Counted from the first letter of the stretch, positions 47,234-59,878 are shown. The stretch: DNA of 64,000 nt from Cyrtodaria siliqua (GCA_037043455.1 JAWPHD010002623.1:184342-248341); one strand, 5' to 3'. Translations and numbers: made by a program. Notes: a model not told the origin generated them from the sequence alone.

Positions 47234-49025
47234 CTGTAAATACATAAAATAATCCATATTAAGGAGTGGAAGTGAAACTATTGTATTTATTTATAAATAA
47301 AACTAGAATAAATGTTCTGTGGAGAGTTTCGATAAAGCTGGTATTTAACCCAAAATGGTCAATGTCGCTGGTGTTCCCACAATGCAACATCATGTTGATG
47401 ACACAACCACTGCACTTTACAGATTTAGTGTTTCAGAACCTTCAGGAAAAGCTACCGATGTAGCCACACAGTATTTAATTTAGTGTTCTTGATAAGGCTT
47501 TTAGTGTTCTTGATAAGGCCTCTTTGGGCCAACAATTTGAATGAGCAAATCATGTAAAATGTATTAACCATCCCTAGAATATAATTACATTTATGAATGA
47601 AGCAGATGACACAATAGTCTGTGTTAAGCCCTCCATTAATCAAATGACACTATTTAATTTTGAGATGTTGGAATCTTCTCTAATTTCATCATAAAAATGT
47701 AATATTTTTAATTAATAATCACGACTTTGTATACGTTATAATAATATTCAAATCATTATCATATTTTATACATAATTATTCAGTCCTAATTACGTACCGA
47801 GGCTGAGTTTTCTCCCAGCCAGACAGGCCAGACCAGACCAGACCAAATACACACAAATGAACATAAAGCCTACAGATGTAATAAACCAGAGTATTGTCAC
47901 TTAATACGCTTTCAGATAGAAAACACTCGAAATGTTACATATGTACTTTCATTTGTATCTGTACAGAAACTGTCATTTCTTAAAACAAGTCTGCAAACAG
48001 TCTCAAATTGATGACATTTATGGCCTATTTTATGCTACTTCCTGTTGTTGTTGTAGTTTTGCTGAAATTATAACTGTATAGAATTCGCCAATTTTCACAG
48101 CAGGAGACTGCAACTGGTCTCAAATTAAAGAGAATACAACCTTGTGTGGATATTATATTCTTTCTGTCTTAAGTAGACGAAGAGAAAATATGGAACGAGG
48201 TTTTGCAGTTTTTGCTTGTGTTGTATAGATTATGAGATTTCAGTAAATTTGCCCTACTTTTTAGATCTCTGATACATACAACACAATACAGACAGAAACA
48301 AGAAAGAATTGACATTAAACAAAGACAGATTGTGTGTTTGTCTGTCAGTGAAATGAACTGCTAAACCATAAATAAATCTAAATGTAGAGAGATAGCCATG
48401 ACTAATGCTTAGCCATGGACTAATGCTGTAGTCTGTAAGAGTTAGAATTTCTTACAGAGAGATAATGTACAAGCAGGATGAAGGATGTTTTGATATATAA
48501 CATGATGTGCATGTTTGATGTAGGTGTAGATAAGGAGATGTTTTGGCAATGTGAGAGTGTTGATGTGTTCTGACATAACAAGACCCATGTGTAAGCTGTA
48601 GATAAATGTAAAAGCATGTCAGCTCGGCAAACACCAGGGGGAAAAAACTTTTGACATAAAATTCAAAATTGTGACGGGAAAGGCATACTGCTTCGATAGC
48701 TCATTGAACTGTCTAATATTCATCAAACATCAGACTCGACTCAAAATCTCAATTTTTTTAATTCCAAATAAAAAAAATTACAAGCAAACTACTATATTTA
48801 CTTGCAGAAACGAGTAATTTTAAAGGTAAATGAACAGAAAATGTCTGAAAATCACTTTTCTTACCCATACTTTTGTGTTGATAGGGTTTGCAAAAATTGA
48901 GATTTTGAGTCTGAGTCGGATTGTGCTCAGAGTGCTCAAAAATTTGATGAATTTCGGACTTGCGCTTTAGAGCTGCAGACCTCTGGCCCACATTGGTTAG
49001 AGACCTCGCAGTGGTATGTCTGATA

Positions 49026-49440
49026 GAATGTAAGAATCTTTCATAGGTATATGGTAAAGATCGGGAATTCCAACACGAGGGATAATTGTTTTTAGAATGT
49101 AAGAATCTTCCATGGGTATCCAACGGATCGAGAATTCCAACACGAGGGATAATTGTTTTTAGAATGTAAGAATCTTCCATGGGTATCCGGTAGGATCGAG
49201 AATTCGAACACGAGGGATAATTGTTTTTAGAATGTAAGAATCTTCCATGGGTATCCGGTAGGATCGAGAATTCCAACACGAGGGATAATTGTTTTTAGAA
49301 TGTAAGAATCTTCCATGGGTATCCGGTAAATATCGAGAATTTCAACACGAGGGATAATTGTTTTTAGAATGTAAAAATCTTATATGGGTATCCGGTAAAG
49401 ATTGAGAATTCCAACACGAGGGATAATTGTATTTTATCGG
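49026..49440. repeat. 67-69 bp tandem repeat
   Basis: Six copies starting 'gaatgtaagaatcttccatg' near 49,026, 49,095, 49,162, 49,230, 49,298 and 49,366. The unit continues 'ggtatccggtaggatcgaga' and 'cacgagggataattg'. The same motif occurs singly at 5.8 and 59.3 kb, so the array probably grew from a dispersed element. Confidence 0.92.
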
Positions 49441-50171
49441 AACCGAGGCTTTGCCGAGGTTCCGTTTAAAACAGTTATACCAAGAGTTGAAATTCCCTAT
49501 ATGAACCAGATACTCATGATTCTTTTTTCTTACATATAATTGACATTTTTTGAGTAGACTTCGCCAATTACTAATGTTTTTACAAAATGACGTCATGCAA
49601 CTGATGTCATTGTTGATACGCATGACTCATCTTCCCCATGTGAAAGATCAGGCTTTCCATCACCATGTAAAACGTGAATAACCTTATCCGGTATGCAAGA
49701 AATATTCATCCTTCATCACAACTCCCTCTGAGATCGCTGACCCAATTTGCCCGTACATGTGTTAGCAGGACAGAAACATTTTCAGAATAGGCAGACTAAA
49801 TAATTACCAAAACATCTCTAAAATTCCAATCTCATTAAAATCAGACACTTTATCATGCTACCACACTGTTCGCTATTAAGGATCTGACCACGCTCCATTG
49901 CAGGTCACTACCTTACGAGTAGCCAATCAGATTTCAGCCTACACAATTGTTCGGTATTGGCAGCTTCACTGCGCATGTTGCGTTTCAGTAAAACGCTGTG
50001 GAGCAGTCTACGCTCGGTATTGAGAGAGACAATGTCCGTAACGTTTTGCTTATAAAACACAAAAGAATTGCGTTGACAAACATAATACATCAACCATTAT
50101 TGTATATTTACTGAAAAAAGAAAGAAAAAAGATTGTTTGACGGACTTTAATAGCAGTACATTTTTTTTTCT

Positions 50172-50244
50172 TCGATTGAACCCATACTAAAATGACACCT
50201 GTGGGTCAGCGGTCGAGTACACTATCAACTGAGCTAAGCGGGCC
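50172..50244 (-). pseudogene. tRNA-like relic
   Basis: On minus: gcttagctcagttgatag (box A) and gggttcaatcg (box B) at normal spacing. The acceptor stem does not close. Probably a SINE head or tRNA pseudogene. Confidence 0.45.
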
Positions 50245-51109
50245 AGATGTACTGTGGCTTACTATTTAGAATATCTAATGTCGTAATAATTTAGGTGGAA
50301 TATATATATTTTCAAAATACACGATGGCGATGATTTTTTTCGTATCTGGATATAAAACATGCCATTTAGTGCATTTCTTTGAATTTATCATGCAATAACA
50401 CAGCAATAACACACAAAGACTTTATCTTTATTATGATATAGATCTGTTTTATGTAGATTTTCGTTCGTTCAGTTCACTCGAATGTCATCTGAAGTGCATA
50501 TGAAACACGCGATTTCATTGGTTGAATTTAGTTGATCTTCTCATGAATATTGATTAGATGAAAGGTCGATCTGACGTGACCTCAAAGGCAACATTGTCAG
50601 ATCCAATAGCGGAGAGTATCAAAGCGTAATTAGGATACGATGTTAATGAGATTGCTAAAATTCTAGCCGATCAACCAAAATTATTGCTCAAGTCTGGAAT
50701 ATGTCATATTGTTAATTTGCCCTTATGAATATTTAAATCTGTGATTAATGACAACTGTCACTAGGAGTAATATTTATTGTTGAATCCCAGGATTCACCCT
50801 GCCATCATACTACACCATAATGGACAATATTTTTTATTAATTTTATATATTGTTTTTCTGAAAAGGAAACCTTTAGGGGAATTGAACAAGTCCCAATCAT
50901 TTAATGGAAAACAACAGGTACAATAGACTTCCCTGGAATGTGACAATACTTTTTCCAACGCTGCAATCAATATTTTACAGACATCTCCGCTGGTTATCAA
51001 TACTTTATACATTTCCACTATTAATCGTGGATTTATGTCTTGTTTTGGAAAAGTAACACGTTGTCACTCATTCGTAATGAAATAAAATCCAAAATTTGCA
51101 TGGTGCCTT

Positions 51110-51362
51110 TTATTATTCCGTTTGAATGGTGTTTTACATCTTTTTTAGTGTAGAGTAGGCCATATATATGACGGTCAATTTTTTTGTGGTAGAGGCAGAC
51201 CACCCCATTCTTCCTGGGTAGAACCAGTACTGTATACCTCCAACCATGCAAAAGATTCAACTTTTTCTCACTTGACAAGTGGCTCACCCTGGGAGTCTAA
51301 CCCTCAGCGGTGAGAGGTGAGAAAGTAGTTTTAGACGCAGCGTCTTTACTATCCCAGCCACG
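51110..51362 (-). mobile_element. SINE-B copy
   Basis: Tail side 'ggtgttttacatc' and 'catatatatgacggtcaat', and head side with cggtgagaggtgag and a mutated box B (gggttagactcc on minus). Same layout as 52,690-52,935. Confidence 0.75.
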
Positions 51363-51383
51363 GATGCGCTTTCATTATTCTGT

Positions 51384-51718
51384 GATCAATAAAATTTATA
51401 ATTATTGCCTATATTAATGATTAAGGATCAATAAAATTTATAATTATTGCCTATATTAATGATTAAGGATCAATAAAATTTATAATTATTGCCTATATTA
51501 ATGATTAAGGATCAATAAAAATTATAATTATTGCCTATATTAATGATTAAGGATCAATAAAATTTATAATTATTGCCTATATTAATGATTAAGGATCAAT
51601 AAAATTTATAATTATTGCCTATATTAATGATTAAGGATCAATAAAATTTATAATTATTGCCTATATTAATGATTAAGGATCAATAAAATTTATAATTATT
51701 GCCTATATTAATGATTAA
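51384..51718. repeat. 43-bp tandem repeat, nearly identical copies
   Basis: Just under eight copies of 'gatcaataaaatttataatt' plus attgcctatattaatgatta with ag(g). Starts at 51,384 and 51,427 fix the period. One copy has a single-base change. Confidence 0.95.
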
Positions 51719-52689
51719 GTATATGTTCTACCTTGCTATTTTTACAGCAATATAAACAGAAGCGTTTTTTTCTCCTCACATTTCGTTCATGATCATTTTT
51801 TTTTGCAAAATATGAAACCCAACATGTTTTAATGATGGTACTCGATTTCACTCGATATACCTGAATCATATAATTTTGCCACGTTGTGCATATGATCTGT
51901 TGATCATGTATTTTCCAGATGGATAATGGCATCTTTTCATTCCTTCCATATTTCCAGCCTGATAAATCAGCATGTGTACATTATCACCGCATGCACAAAT
52001 TGCAGTAATTCAGGTAATATAAACAGACAGGGTTTGTAGATGCCAACCTGATGACCATGATAAATGGAGTTATATATATATACCCCAGCAATTAGAAGTT
52101 CTCCTTGAGATATTTTTTTTAAAATGTCTACCTATCTCTCTCTCCCATTCCCTTTTACCCCAACACCACCACCAATTTTAAAATTAGATGGTCAATGGTG
52201 CCTTTTTCTAGAATTTTGAGGTGTTTATGCTTGTCTAAAATCAAGCAATATTTATGCAGCATGCAGAAGTTATTTTGCAATAAGTTCAATAAATGTCACC
52301 TCCCAACCTGGCATATTTTCCTTTCATTATTTACATATGTAAACATTTTGTTTCCTGAAAAAGAGTATAAACCCCTGCCTATAGTCTACATGTAGCAACA
52401 TGCCTGCACTCACACATTAATTTGCTGCAAGTATGCACATTATCTCAAGCCAAGGACATGAAGGTGTTTGTTATGTTTCTGCACATCATATCACATACTT
52501 CATATTAATTAATATGCGTTGCATGTTGAACATGGTACTGCTAATAATGACTTCCTGTGTCAGCAATTAGTAGCAATTATCTGCCAGTACTTGTGGCAAT
52601 ATGCTACAAACCTCAGAATATGTGTAGAACCATTTACTACATAGAACAAAATCATATCATCTGTTGCTGTAGCTTAGATGATTTGTTTG

Positions 52690-52935
52690 TTTGTTTGTTT
52701 GTTTGTATGGTGTTTTACGTCATTTTCAACACATTTTAGGTTATATATGACGGTTGATTTTTTTGTGGTGGAGGCAGACAACCCACTTTTCCTGGGTAGA
52801 ACCAGAACTGTACACCTCCCGCCATCCGTAAGAATTGACACTTCCTCACAAGTCGAGCACCCAGTGGGATTCGAACCCATAGCGGTGAGAGGCGAAGGTT
52901 TACAACGCAACGTCGTTAACCACTCGATGAAGCAA
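52690..52935 (-). mobile_element. SINE-B, full length
   Basis: On minus: tRNA-like head (box A gagtggttaacgacg, box B gggttcgaatcccac, with an extra variable-arm-like stretch, Leu/Ser style), body, and an A-rich (CAAA)n tail seen on plus as tgtttgtttgtttg at 52,683-52,704. Confidence 0.85.
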
Positions 52936-53026
52936 CATCAGCAATTACAAAAACTAAGTAATTACTCTGTTATATTCATTTTACTCTATTCTTGTCAGGG
53001 TTGACTGGCTTCCATCTTTAATATGC

Positions 53027-54148
53027 TTAAAGGGGTTGATGCACTGTTTTCAAACAATTTTATTTTAAAGGGCTCTGAAACACTTGAAAACAAGAGGTCA
53101 ATGACCTTGAAGCTCTACTGATTGATTTTGATTTCAGGAAGTAGTCGCTACAGACTTGTTTTTCGAAAAATTATTTTTAGCCGTGGCGGCCATCTTGAAT
53201 TTTCGGCCGACCTGAAATTTTGCTAGGATCAATTAGACACCAAGAGCAACATTCCTGTGAAGTTTCATGAAAATCCGTCAAGTAGTTTCAGAGGAGTAGT
53301 CGCTACAAGTTATCATTATATAACTCTATGTAAACAAAGATGGCCGCTGACAGCCATGTTTAACATCGAATCAAAACGATTTTTGACAAGAGCCAACATC
53401 ATGTCATGCTGATCATTTTAGAAAAAGTCCCATATCAATATCACTTATAGTTTTCAAGAAGTAGTCGCTACAAACTTGTATTTTGAAATTGCATCTTGGA
53501 TTTCACATCAACATGAATTTTTGCTAGGATCAACTAGACTTCATGGGCAACATTTCTGTAAAGATTCATGAAAATCCATTCAGTAGTTTCAGAGGAGTAG
53601 TCGCGGACAGACAGACGGACGGACGGACGGACGGACAGACAACGGACGCCGCACCACGGCATAACTCAGTCGAGCTAAAAAGCTGAAAGAATTATCAAAA
53701 TATCATGAAAATTAAATAAGATAATATTATGACCTATTGAAAATTTGCTAAGGAACACAAATGGAGGCAGCCATCTTGAACGATGATGTCAGCGTTCCTT
53801 TTTACCATATATGGCATATTGACAAAATGTCTTTTAAAGCAAAGAAAATCAACTCAAATGAAAAATAAGCATACCATTTACACATTTTACATCAGTTCTG
53901 TATATTTCTTTTTTAAATCAGTGATTTTCTTTGCTTTAAAATAGATGTTATATGCCTTAAATTATATGGTAAAAAAGGCACGATGACATCATCGTTCGAC
54001 GATTGCCGCCTCCATTTACGTTTCTTTGCAAGCTTTCAATAGGTCATATCTCCTTTATTTTTCATGGCATTCTGATAATTTTTCCAGCTTTTTTCAAGTT
54101 TTTCAGAGCCCTTTTAAATAGTTTGAAAATAGTGCATCAACCCCTTAA
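53027..54148. mobile_element. palindromic MITE interrupted by family-2 element
   Basis: The left arm (53,031-53,090 and 53,677-53,870) and right arm (about 53,900-54,144) are near-complete inverted copies: 'aggggttgatgcactgtttt' against 'agtgcatcaacccc', and 'aatggaggcagccatctt' against gattgccgcctccattt. Both ends abut TTAA. Confidence 0.8.
53091..53676 (+). mobile_element. family-2 element nested in palindromic MITE
   Basis: Starts 'caagaggtcaatgaccttga' with agctctactgat and ends with (ggac)n and 'ataactcagtcgagct'. It splits the left arm of the host palindrome between 'cacttgaaaa' and 'agctgaaaga'. Confidence 0.8.
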
Positions 54149-55048
54149 TTGTATTCACATGAACAATTTACTCAACATTGGCCTTTGTTTCACATAAACA
54201 TTAGCAGGATCCTTTCATCCAACAATTTTGAAGGGGCTCAGGCTTTAAATTTGGGAAAATAAAGCATGTTTTTCTTTGAAATTGGGGAAATAATAGTGTG
54301 ATTTTCGATTTTTGCTTTTTTGGTGAATGTTTTCAGAAAAACTTACATTAACATGTTGTAGTTATTATCAATCAATTACAGAATTAAGCTTTTCTTTTAA
54401 CATAAAAACTATGAAAAGCTGAAGACTCCCCCAACTCCCACTCCCCCCACCTTTCTCACATTAACTTCTGCCTTTGCTTTCACATTAACATTACTCAACT
54501 TCTGTCTTTGCATTCATCTTTCTTCTTTGCCAGAAATAAATACATTCTGGTATGAATCAGAACATGGCTGAGTAATCTGTGTGAGAGTTGTTTTCAGCCT
54601 TCTTGAAAAATTAAATATTAGTTTTCAGTTAAAACCAAGGATACTGACAGTTTTATTTTAAATATTTTCAGACCGACTTTTTATGCTTGAAGAAAGTAAC
54701 TGCCAAATAATGGCAAAATTACATTTCAAAACCATTTATCAATTAAAACTCAATCCAGGTAATTATGTATATGTTCGGTTAAATGTAAAGTTTTTTCATG
54801 GGTTCTGAAAACACCCGAGACTGAATATGCTTAAAATGAATTATTTGTTTATTTATTCTTAATTCGACGCTCCAGTTTCGGGGTTTGGCCTGGCTAGTTA
54901 AAGCCGGTTATACTGTGTCTATAGAGTTTGGATTCTCAAAATATGTTAGTTATATGTATCTCGTCGTCAGTAGGTTTAGAAACGGTGTTCATATGATGTA
55001 AAATTTGCCTGTTGTTGGCGGGATAGCTACTTTGACTTCCCTGATAAA

Positions 55049-55372
55049 GGGGCTGGCGTGGCGCAGTCGGTAGCGCGGCGGATTTGTAACCGGAGGCCCT
55101 GGGTTCAATCCTCCGTGGTGCCACTGAGTTCCGTCGGTGTGTTCTTGGGCAAGACACTTTCCCTTAGCCTCGTCCGTCGGATGGGGACGTAAACCGGGCG
55201 GTCCCGTGTATCTGTCTATCCTCCGAGCACGTTAAAGAACCATAGGAATCTATTCGATAATAAGAGTAGGGCAGGTTCCCGGATTCCTATGTATCCTTCC
55301 CCTCTCTCTGGGGCGGCTCTAAATAACCTATACTGTGTTGATGAGCCGTAAAACAACATTCAATTCAATTCC
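55049..55372 (+). mobile_element. SINE-A, full length
   Basis: tRNA head gggctggcgtggcgcagtcg (box A) with box B gggttcaatcc, then a core 'cttgggcaagacactttccc' and 'gtcggatggggacgtaaa', a body 'tccgagcacgttaaagaacc', and tail attcaattcaattc. No target duplication seen. Confidence 0.92.
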
Positions 55373-55654
55373 ATCTGAGAATGTTGCTCTCCTTACTGTG
55401 TGGAGATAGCATCACTACAATCAGGTGATATCATCTGCAGATTTACCTGTCTGCCACAAAACACATCACATGTTCAACTGTTTCCCCTCGAAAATAAAGT
55501 TTAAATCAAAAATGGAAGTTCAAAGAGACGGAGAAGAAAGAATCAGTAATTGTTCAAGGAAGTCTAAATAACAGACCAGAATATGCATACCAGCAAGGCA
55601 ACCATTGACAAGGCAACCATTGATAAAATGGGTACAGACAGAATGGGGAAATTT

Positions 55655-56085
55655 CTGAAGAGTCAATAAGTGAAGAAGTGGAACAGCCTAGGGGAATAAC
55701 TCATGTATGTCAGGATATTCCATAAACCATGACACAACAGTCAGAAGAGTCAATAAGTGAAGAAGTGGACAGCCTAGGGGAATAACTCATGTATGTCAGG
55801 ATATTCCATAAACCATGACACAACAGTCAGAAGAGTCAATAAGTGAAGAAGTGGAACAGCCTAGGGGAATAACTCATGTATGTCAGGATATTCCATAAAC
55901 CATGACACAACAGTCAGAAGAGTCAATAAGTGAAGAAGTGGACAGCCTAGGGGAATAACTCATGTATGTCAGGATATTCCATAAACCATGACACAACAGT
56001 CAGAAGAGTCAATAAGTGAAGAAGTGGAACAGCCTAGGGGAATAACTCATGTATGTCAGAATATTCCATAAACCACGACACAGCA
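55655..56085. repeat. 86/87-bp array with dimeric order
   Basis: Five copies of a unit with 'agagtcaataagtgaagaag' and 'ggggaataactcatgtatgt'. Units alternate between 'gtggaacagcc' (87 bp) and 'gtggacagcc' (86 bp), so the true period is 173 bp. Confidence 0.93.
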
Positions 56086-56240
56086 GTGCCAACTCCCCAT
56101 TACTTGTAACATAACTGGGTCAGTTTGGGAGCCATGACACAGCAGTGCCAACTCTCCATTACTTGTAACATAACTGGGTCAGTTTGGGAGCCATGACACA
56201 GCAGTGCCAACTCCCCATTACTTGTAACATAACTGGGTGA
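56070..56240. repeat. ~62-bp tandem repeat, three copies
   Basis: 'agcagtgccaactccccatt' with acttgtaacataactgggtc, repeated three times, following on from the 86/87-bp array. Confidence 0.88.
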
Positions 56241-56273
56241 CAATTACACATTTTTTCTTCTTTTGACCAAAAT

Positions 56274-56298
56274 GGGGGGGGGGGGGGGGGGGGGGGGG
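56274..56298. repeat. run of 25 G
   Basis: Uninterrupted G tract within a local duplication ('cttcttttgaccaaaatggg' on both sides). Length may be affected by sequencing or assembly. Confidence 0.85.
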
Positions 56299-56642
56299 AT
56301 CCCACAATTACACATTTTGTTCTTCTTTTGACCAAAATGGGTTGGGGGCTCCCACAATATTTATTGGGGGTAAGTGGGTGGGGGTGGGGTTGTTGGGCTT
56401 CCCACAATAGTTATTTTTTCATCTTTTCACCAAAATGTTGCTCATACAAGCGATATATGTCAGAAATATAGACATTTTATGCTCGTAAAAAACGGGTAAT
56501 GTAATTTTCCATCCTTACCACCCTCCCAACCTCTAATTTTTATTGCATTTTTCAACTTTATAAGATTTTATGTTTCATTTTTTCAAGTTACTCCCAGGTT
56601 TAAAAATCAACAAATTTACAAAATTCTAAGATTAATCTGATT

Positions 56643-56872
56643 CTTTGACACGGAGGGATTCCAGAAACCACTGTCTTTGACACGGAGGGATTCCAGAAAC
56701 CACTGTCTTTGACGCGGAGGGATTCCAGAAACCACTGTCTTTGACACGGAGGGATTCCAGAAACCACTGTTTTTGACACAGAGGGATTCCAGAAACCACT
56801 GTCTTTGACACAGAGGGATTCCAGAAACCACTGTCTTTGACACCGAGGGATTCCAGAAACCACTGTCTTGCA
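56643..56872. repeat. 32-bp minisatellite
   Basis: Seven copies of 'ctttgacacggagggattcc' plus agaaaccactgt. Starts 56,643 and 56,675 fix the period. Minus frames of 81-93 codons here are repeat translation. Confidence 0.95.
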
Positions 56873-58309
56873 TACATTCTTTAATTACAAACTTCAAGTA
56901 TTTGGTTATTTATGAATTTGTTGAAGTCACCTTGGAAGATAACCAAATATTTGGAAGAACCTTTCCCAGTTTTATTGATCTGATGAGCAGAGATATTGCC
57001 AACATTGCCAAAAGCTATTCAGATATTTTGAGATAATTGTATTTATGTGAGGCAATTAGCTTATGTCTGCAGATGTAAACACAGTAGGTTAGAATGTGTA
57101 CATTCAATGGGTGAACAGAAATCACGCTGATATATTCATTAAGTGAACGCACCTTGATAAGTCAAGTTTTTTTTATTAGTTTCATAATTAACGCAGTATT
57201 ACAGTGCCAGATTCAGGATTTTGCTGCAAGGGCAGGTCCTATATAATATAACCTTTTTTTATTCCCCTCAAATCTCAAAGAGGTTGGTCTAGCCTCGGTC
57301 ACCCGGCCTGCTTCAGATTTCTTCATTAAAGCTATGCTACACGAAATTCAGAACCAAGACCTGGGGAAAATTGGATGTTTGAAATCGCCCCTCATGACCC
57401 TAAAAATATTGCCTAGAATTTTCTCACCTGCAGAACTGCAGAGTTGCTGCAAATTCTGTTGTAAACACTCCATTGTTCACCACCACTCAAGTTGCACTTT
57501 AAACATTAAAGCGATCATGACAAAGACCTTTAATTTTAAAGATCACAGAACAAATATGAATTTGGGAGAAGGGGACGTGGGGTGGGGAGTGGGGTAGAGT
57601 AGATTTTACCCCTCTGTCTGGATAAGCAGTGGTCTGTTCTTGCCCAGGAGTAACACATAGTGTCAGTAACATAGTGAATTAAGATAAAAGACTACATAAA
57701 ATTACGACCGGCTATAAACCATAAACAAGGATGTTTAAAGAGAAAATATATGGCACAGATATGGATTTTTTTAAACCATAGATTAAATGGTATTGATCTT
57801 TATTAAATTGCCAACCAAAATATTTTCTTTTAACTTTATAGCTTTGAATGAAATATATAAAAGATACATATGGCTGGATTAATGCTAGATTAGTTTCTGT
57901 ATTTAAACAGTGATTAATACAAGATTAGCCACAGATAACAGGTCAAACTTGCACTGATAAACAACACATTGATTTCCATTAGCCTTTTTGTTTACATTTA
58001 TGTAAATATAGAAGATTAAGTACATATTGATTTGTCTTGGCCTTATCTACAACTACCTCTGCCAGCAGACAGGGGAAGCAGCTTTTCTCCTGATTACAGG
58101 CGATAAGGCACCAGAAACACTCTCAGTTTTGGCTTCTCAAGCATGTGAGGGAAAATAATGTCAAGCATCATGAGAATGCTGGCTTTGAAGGGCGTACCAA
58201 ACCAGTTTCAGTATTTTTTCGTATTTTTTACAACTTTTGAAAAATGTCTTCAGGAAGCATATACAGCCTCAAAGAAGCGACCGTGTTTAATCTGTCCCAT
58301 ATAAAAAGA

Positions 58310-58503
58310 TAGTTTGTTTGAATGTGGTTTTACGTGATTTTTAGCACATGTTAGGCCATATACGACGGTCGATTTTTTTTGTGGTAAGGGCAGACCACCC
58401 TGTTTTGCCTGTGTAAAACCAGTACTGTATTCCTCCAGCCATCTGTAAGAATTGACTTTTTCATTTGGCAAGTCGAGCTCCCAGTGGGTTTCGAACCCGC
58501 CTA
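58310..58503 (-). mobile_element. SINE-B, head truncated
   Basis: 'ggccatatacgacggtcgat', 'ggcagaccaccctgttttgc' and, at the high end, a box B gggtttcgaacccgcc. Box A is lost. Confidence 0.75.
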
Positions 58504-58554
58504 TAAAAAAAAGAGCCGGTCTACATAATGATCAGTTTTCTTCATCCTTTTGAG

Positions 58555-58775
58555 CCTAACCAGCGCCATTGGGTTTGTCCTATGTTTAGGCAAGACACTC
58601 CACTTAGCCCCACCTGTTAGATGAGGAAATAAACAGACTTTATTATCCGAGCACCATAAGAATCTTTTCGATAGTAAGAGTAGGAAATGGTTCCCGGATT
58701 GCTATATATCCTTCCTCTTTCCCCAAATTTCTCAAAATAACCAGTGCTGATGAGCAGTTCAATAACATTTCAATT
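58555..58775 (+). mobile_element. SINE-A, truncated and diverged
   Basis: 'aggcaagacactccacttag', 'ccgagcaccataagaatctt', 'ggttcccggattgctatata' and a tail ending aacatttcaatt. No tRNA head. Confidence 0.75.
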
Positions 58776-59274
58776 TTTTTACCTTTACAAAATGTGACAG
58801 TTCCATATTATTTGCTTGAAGTTTATTTCAATTAACATCCTTCTTATTGGGTTGCTTGCCATCACAATACTCTTAGTGGTATTCTTGAAGTATTGTGTAG
58901 TGAGTGAGAGAACTTATTCCTGTATCAATAGCTGCCTTATTAGTCTAGGTGTACAGGTATGAACTTCAAACTTTATTTAAGCATGATCCCCTAGGCTTTA
59001 ACTACTTTGAGTGACATTTAGTGTTTTTCCTGGTCATGAAGTTGTGTTACATTTATATTCACATTCTTGCATACTGGACAAGGATATCCATAATTTTTTA
59101 CTGGGCTAGATATTTCCATCTCACCCTAGGGTCGAGATAAAATTCACACGCAACAATAATGACGGCAATAATGTGAACATATGCATGACGTCACTGTGTT
59201 AAAAAACATGAAGACGTATTGGCGTGATTAGTTATTCGTGACGTCAATGCACAAAATATCAATGATATGCAAGA

Positions 59275-59440
59275 AAAAGAATCCATCATGAGTTTATCCA
59301 TGTGAGATAGTTAAATCTCACCCTCGGGATCGGAATTGCAACCAGGAACTCGGCAGAGCCTCGTCCCTGGTTACAATTCTGACCCTCGGGTGAGACTTTC
59401 CCTATCTCACATGGATACTCATGATGGATTTTTATATGCT
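59275..59440. repeat. long imperfect inverted repeat (hairpin)
   Basis: Left arm 'agaatccatcatgagtttat', 'ccatgtgagatag' and 'ggaattgcaaccagg', and right arm its inverse through 'tcacatggatactcatgatg'. Arms are about 65-70 bp around a short 'cagagcc' loop. A single arm occurs at 26,868. Confidence 0.85.
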
Positions 59441-59877
59441 GACATCACAGAATTTCCTGGTGTGTTATATCATATACCTGTTTTATATTGTACAGTTTCA
59501 TAGGTAAACTTGTTTTTTTTTCTGTTTGCATGACTACCAGCATATTTATTTGCTGGTCTACATCTCAGGTTATCACCTAGATTATACACCTAGATACAAT
59601 GTTTAAACTATGTTCACAAGAGAGTAGACATGTATCACACAGTACATTACCATAAATATTAAGCCAAGAGGAGAGATGAGAGTATAAGTGATATTACAGA
59701 CAGATGTCTACAAATATAACCAAGCCATACCAGACAGATAAGACACTTTTAAGTTATATTACATCAGGTTCCATGTGTTTTGTCCCCTACAGCCATACAT
59801 CACAAAAAAAAAGAAGGGAAAATAGATTTTTCGAAGGTACAAAACAACTACTGTCTGTACAGACAGGCAAGACAAGA

Positions 59878-59878
<1 letters not shown>

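Noticed and set aside
51384..51718. CRISPR-like array
   Set aside because: Regular repeats here and in the other arrays have no unique spacers; units are head-to-tail. The DNA is eukaryotic.
56600..56897. Minus-strand frames of 81-93 codons with a repeated SGIP motif
   Set aside because: Three overlapping frames of the same 32-bp minisatellite.
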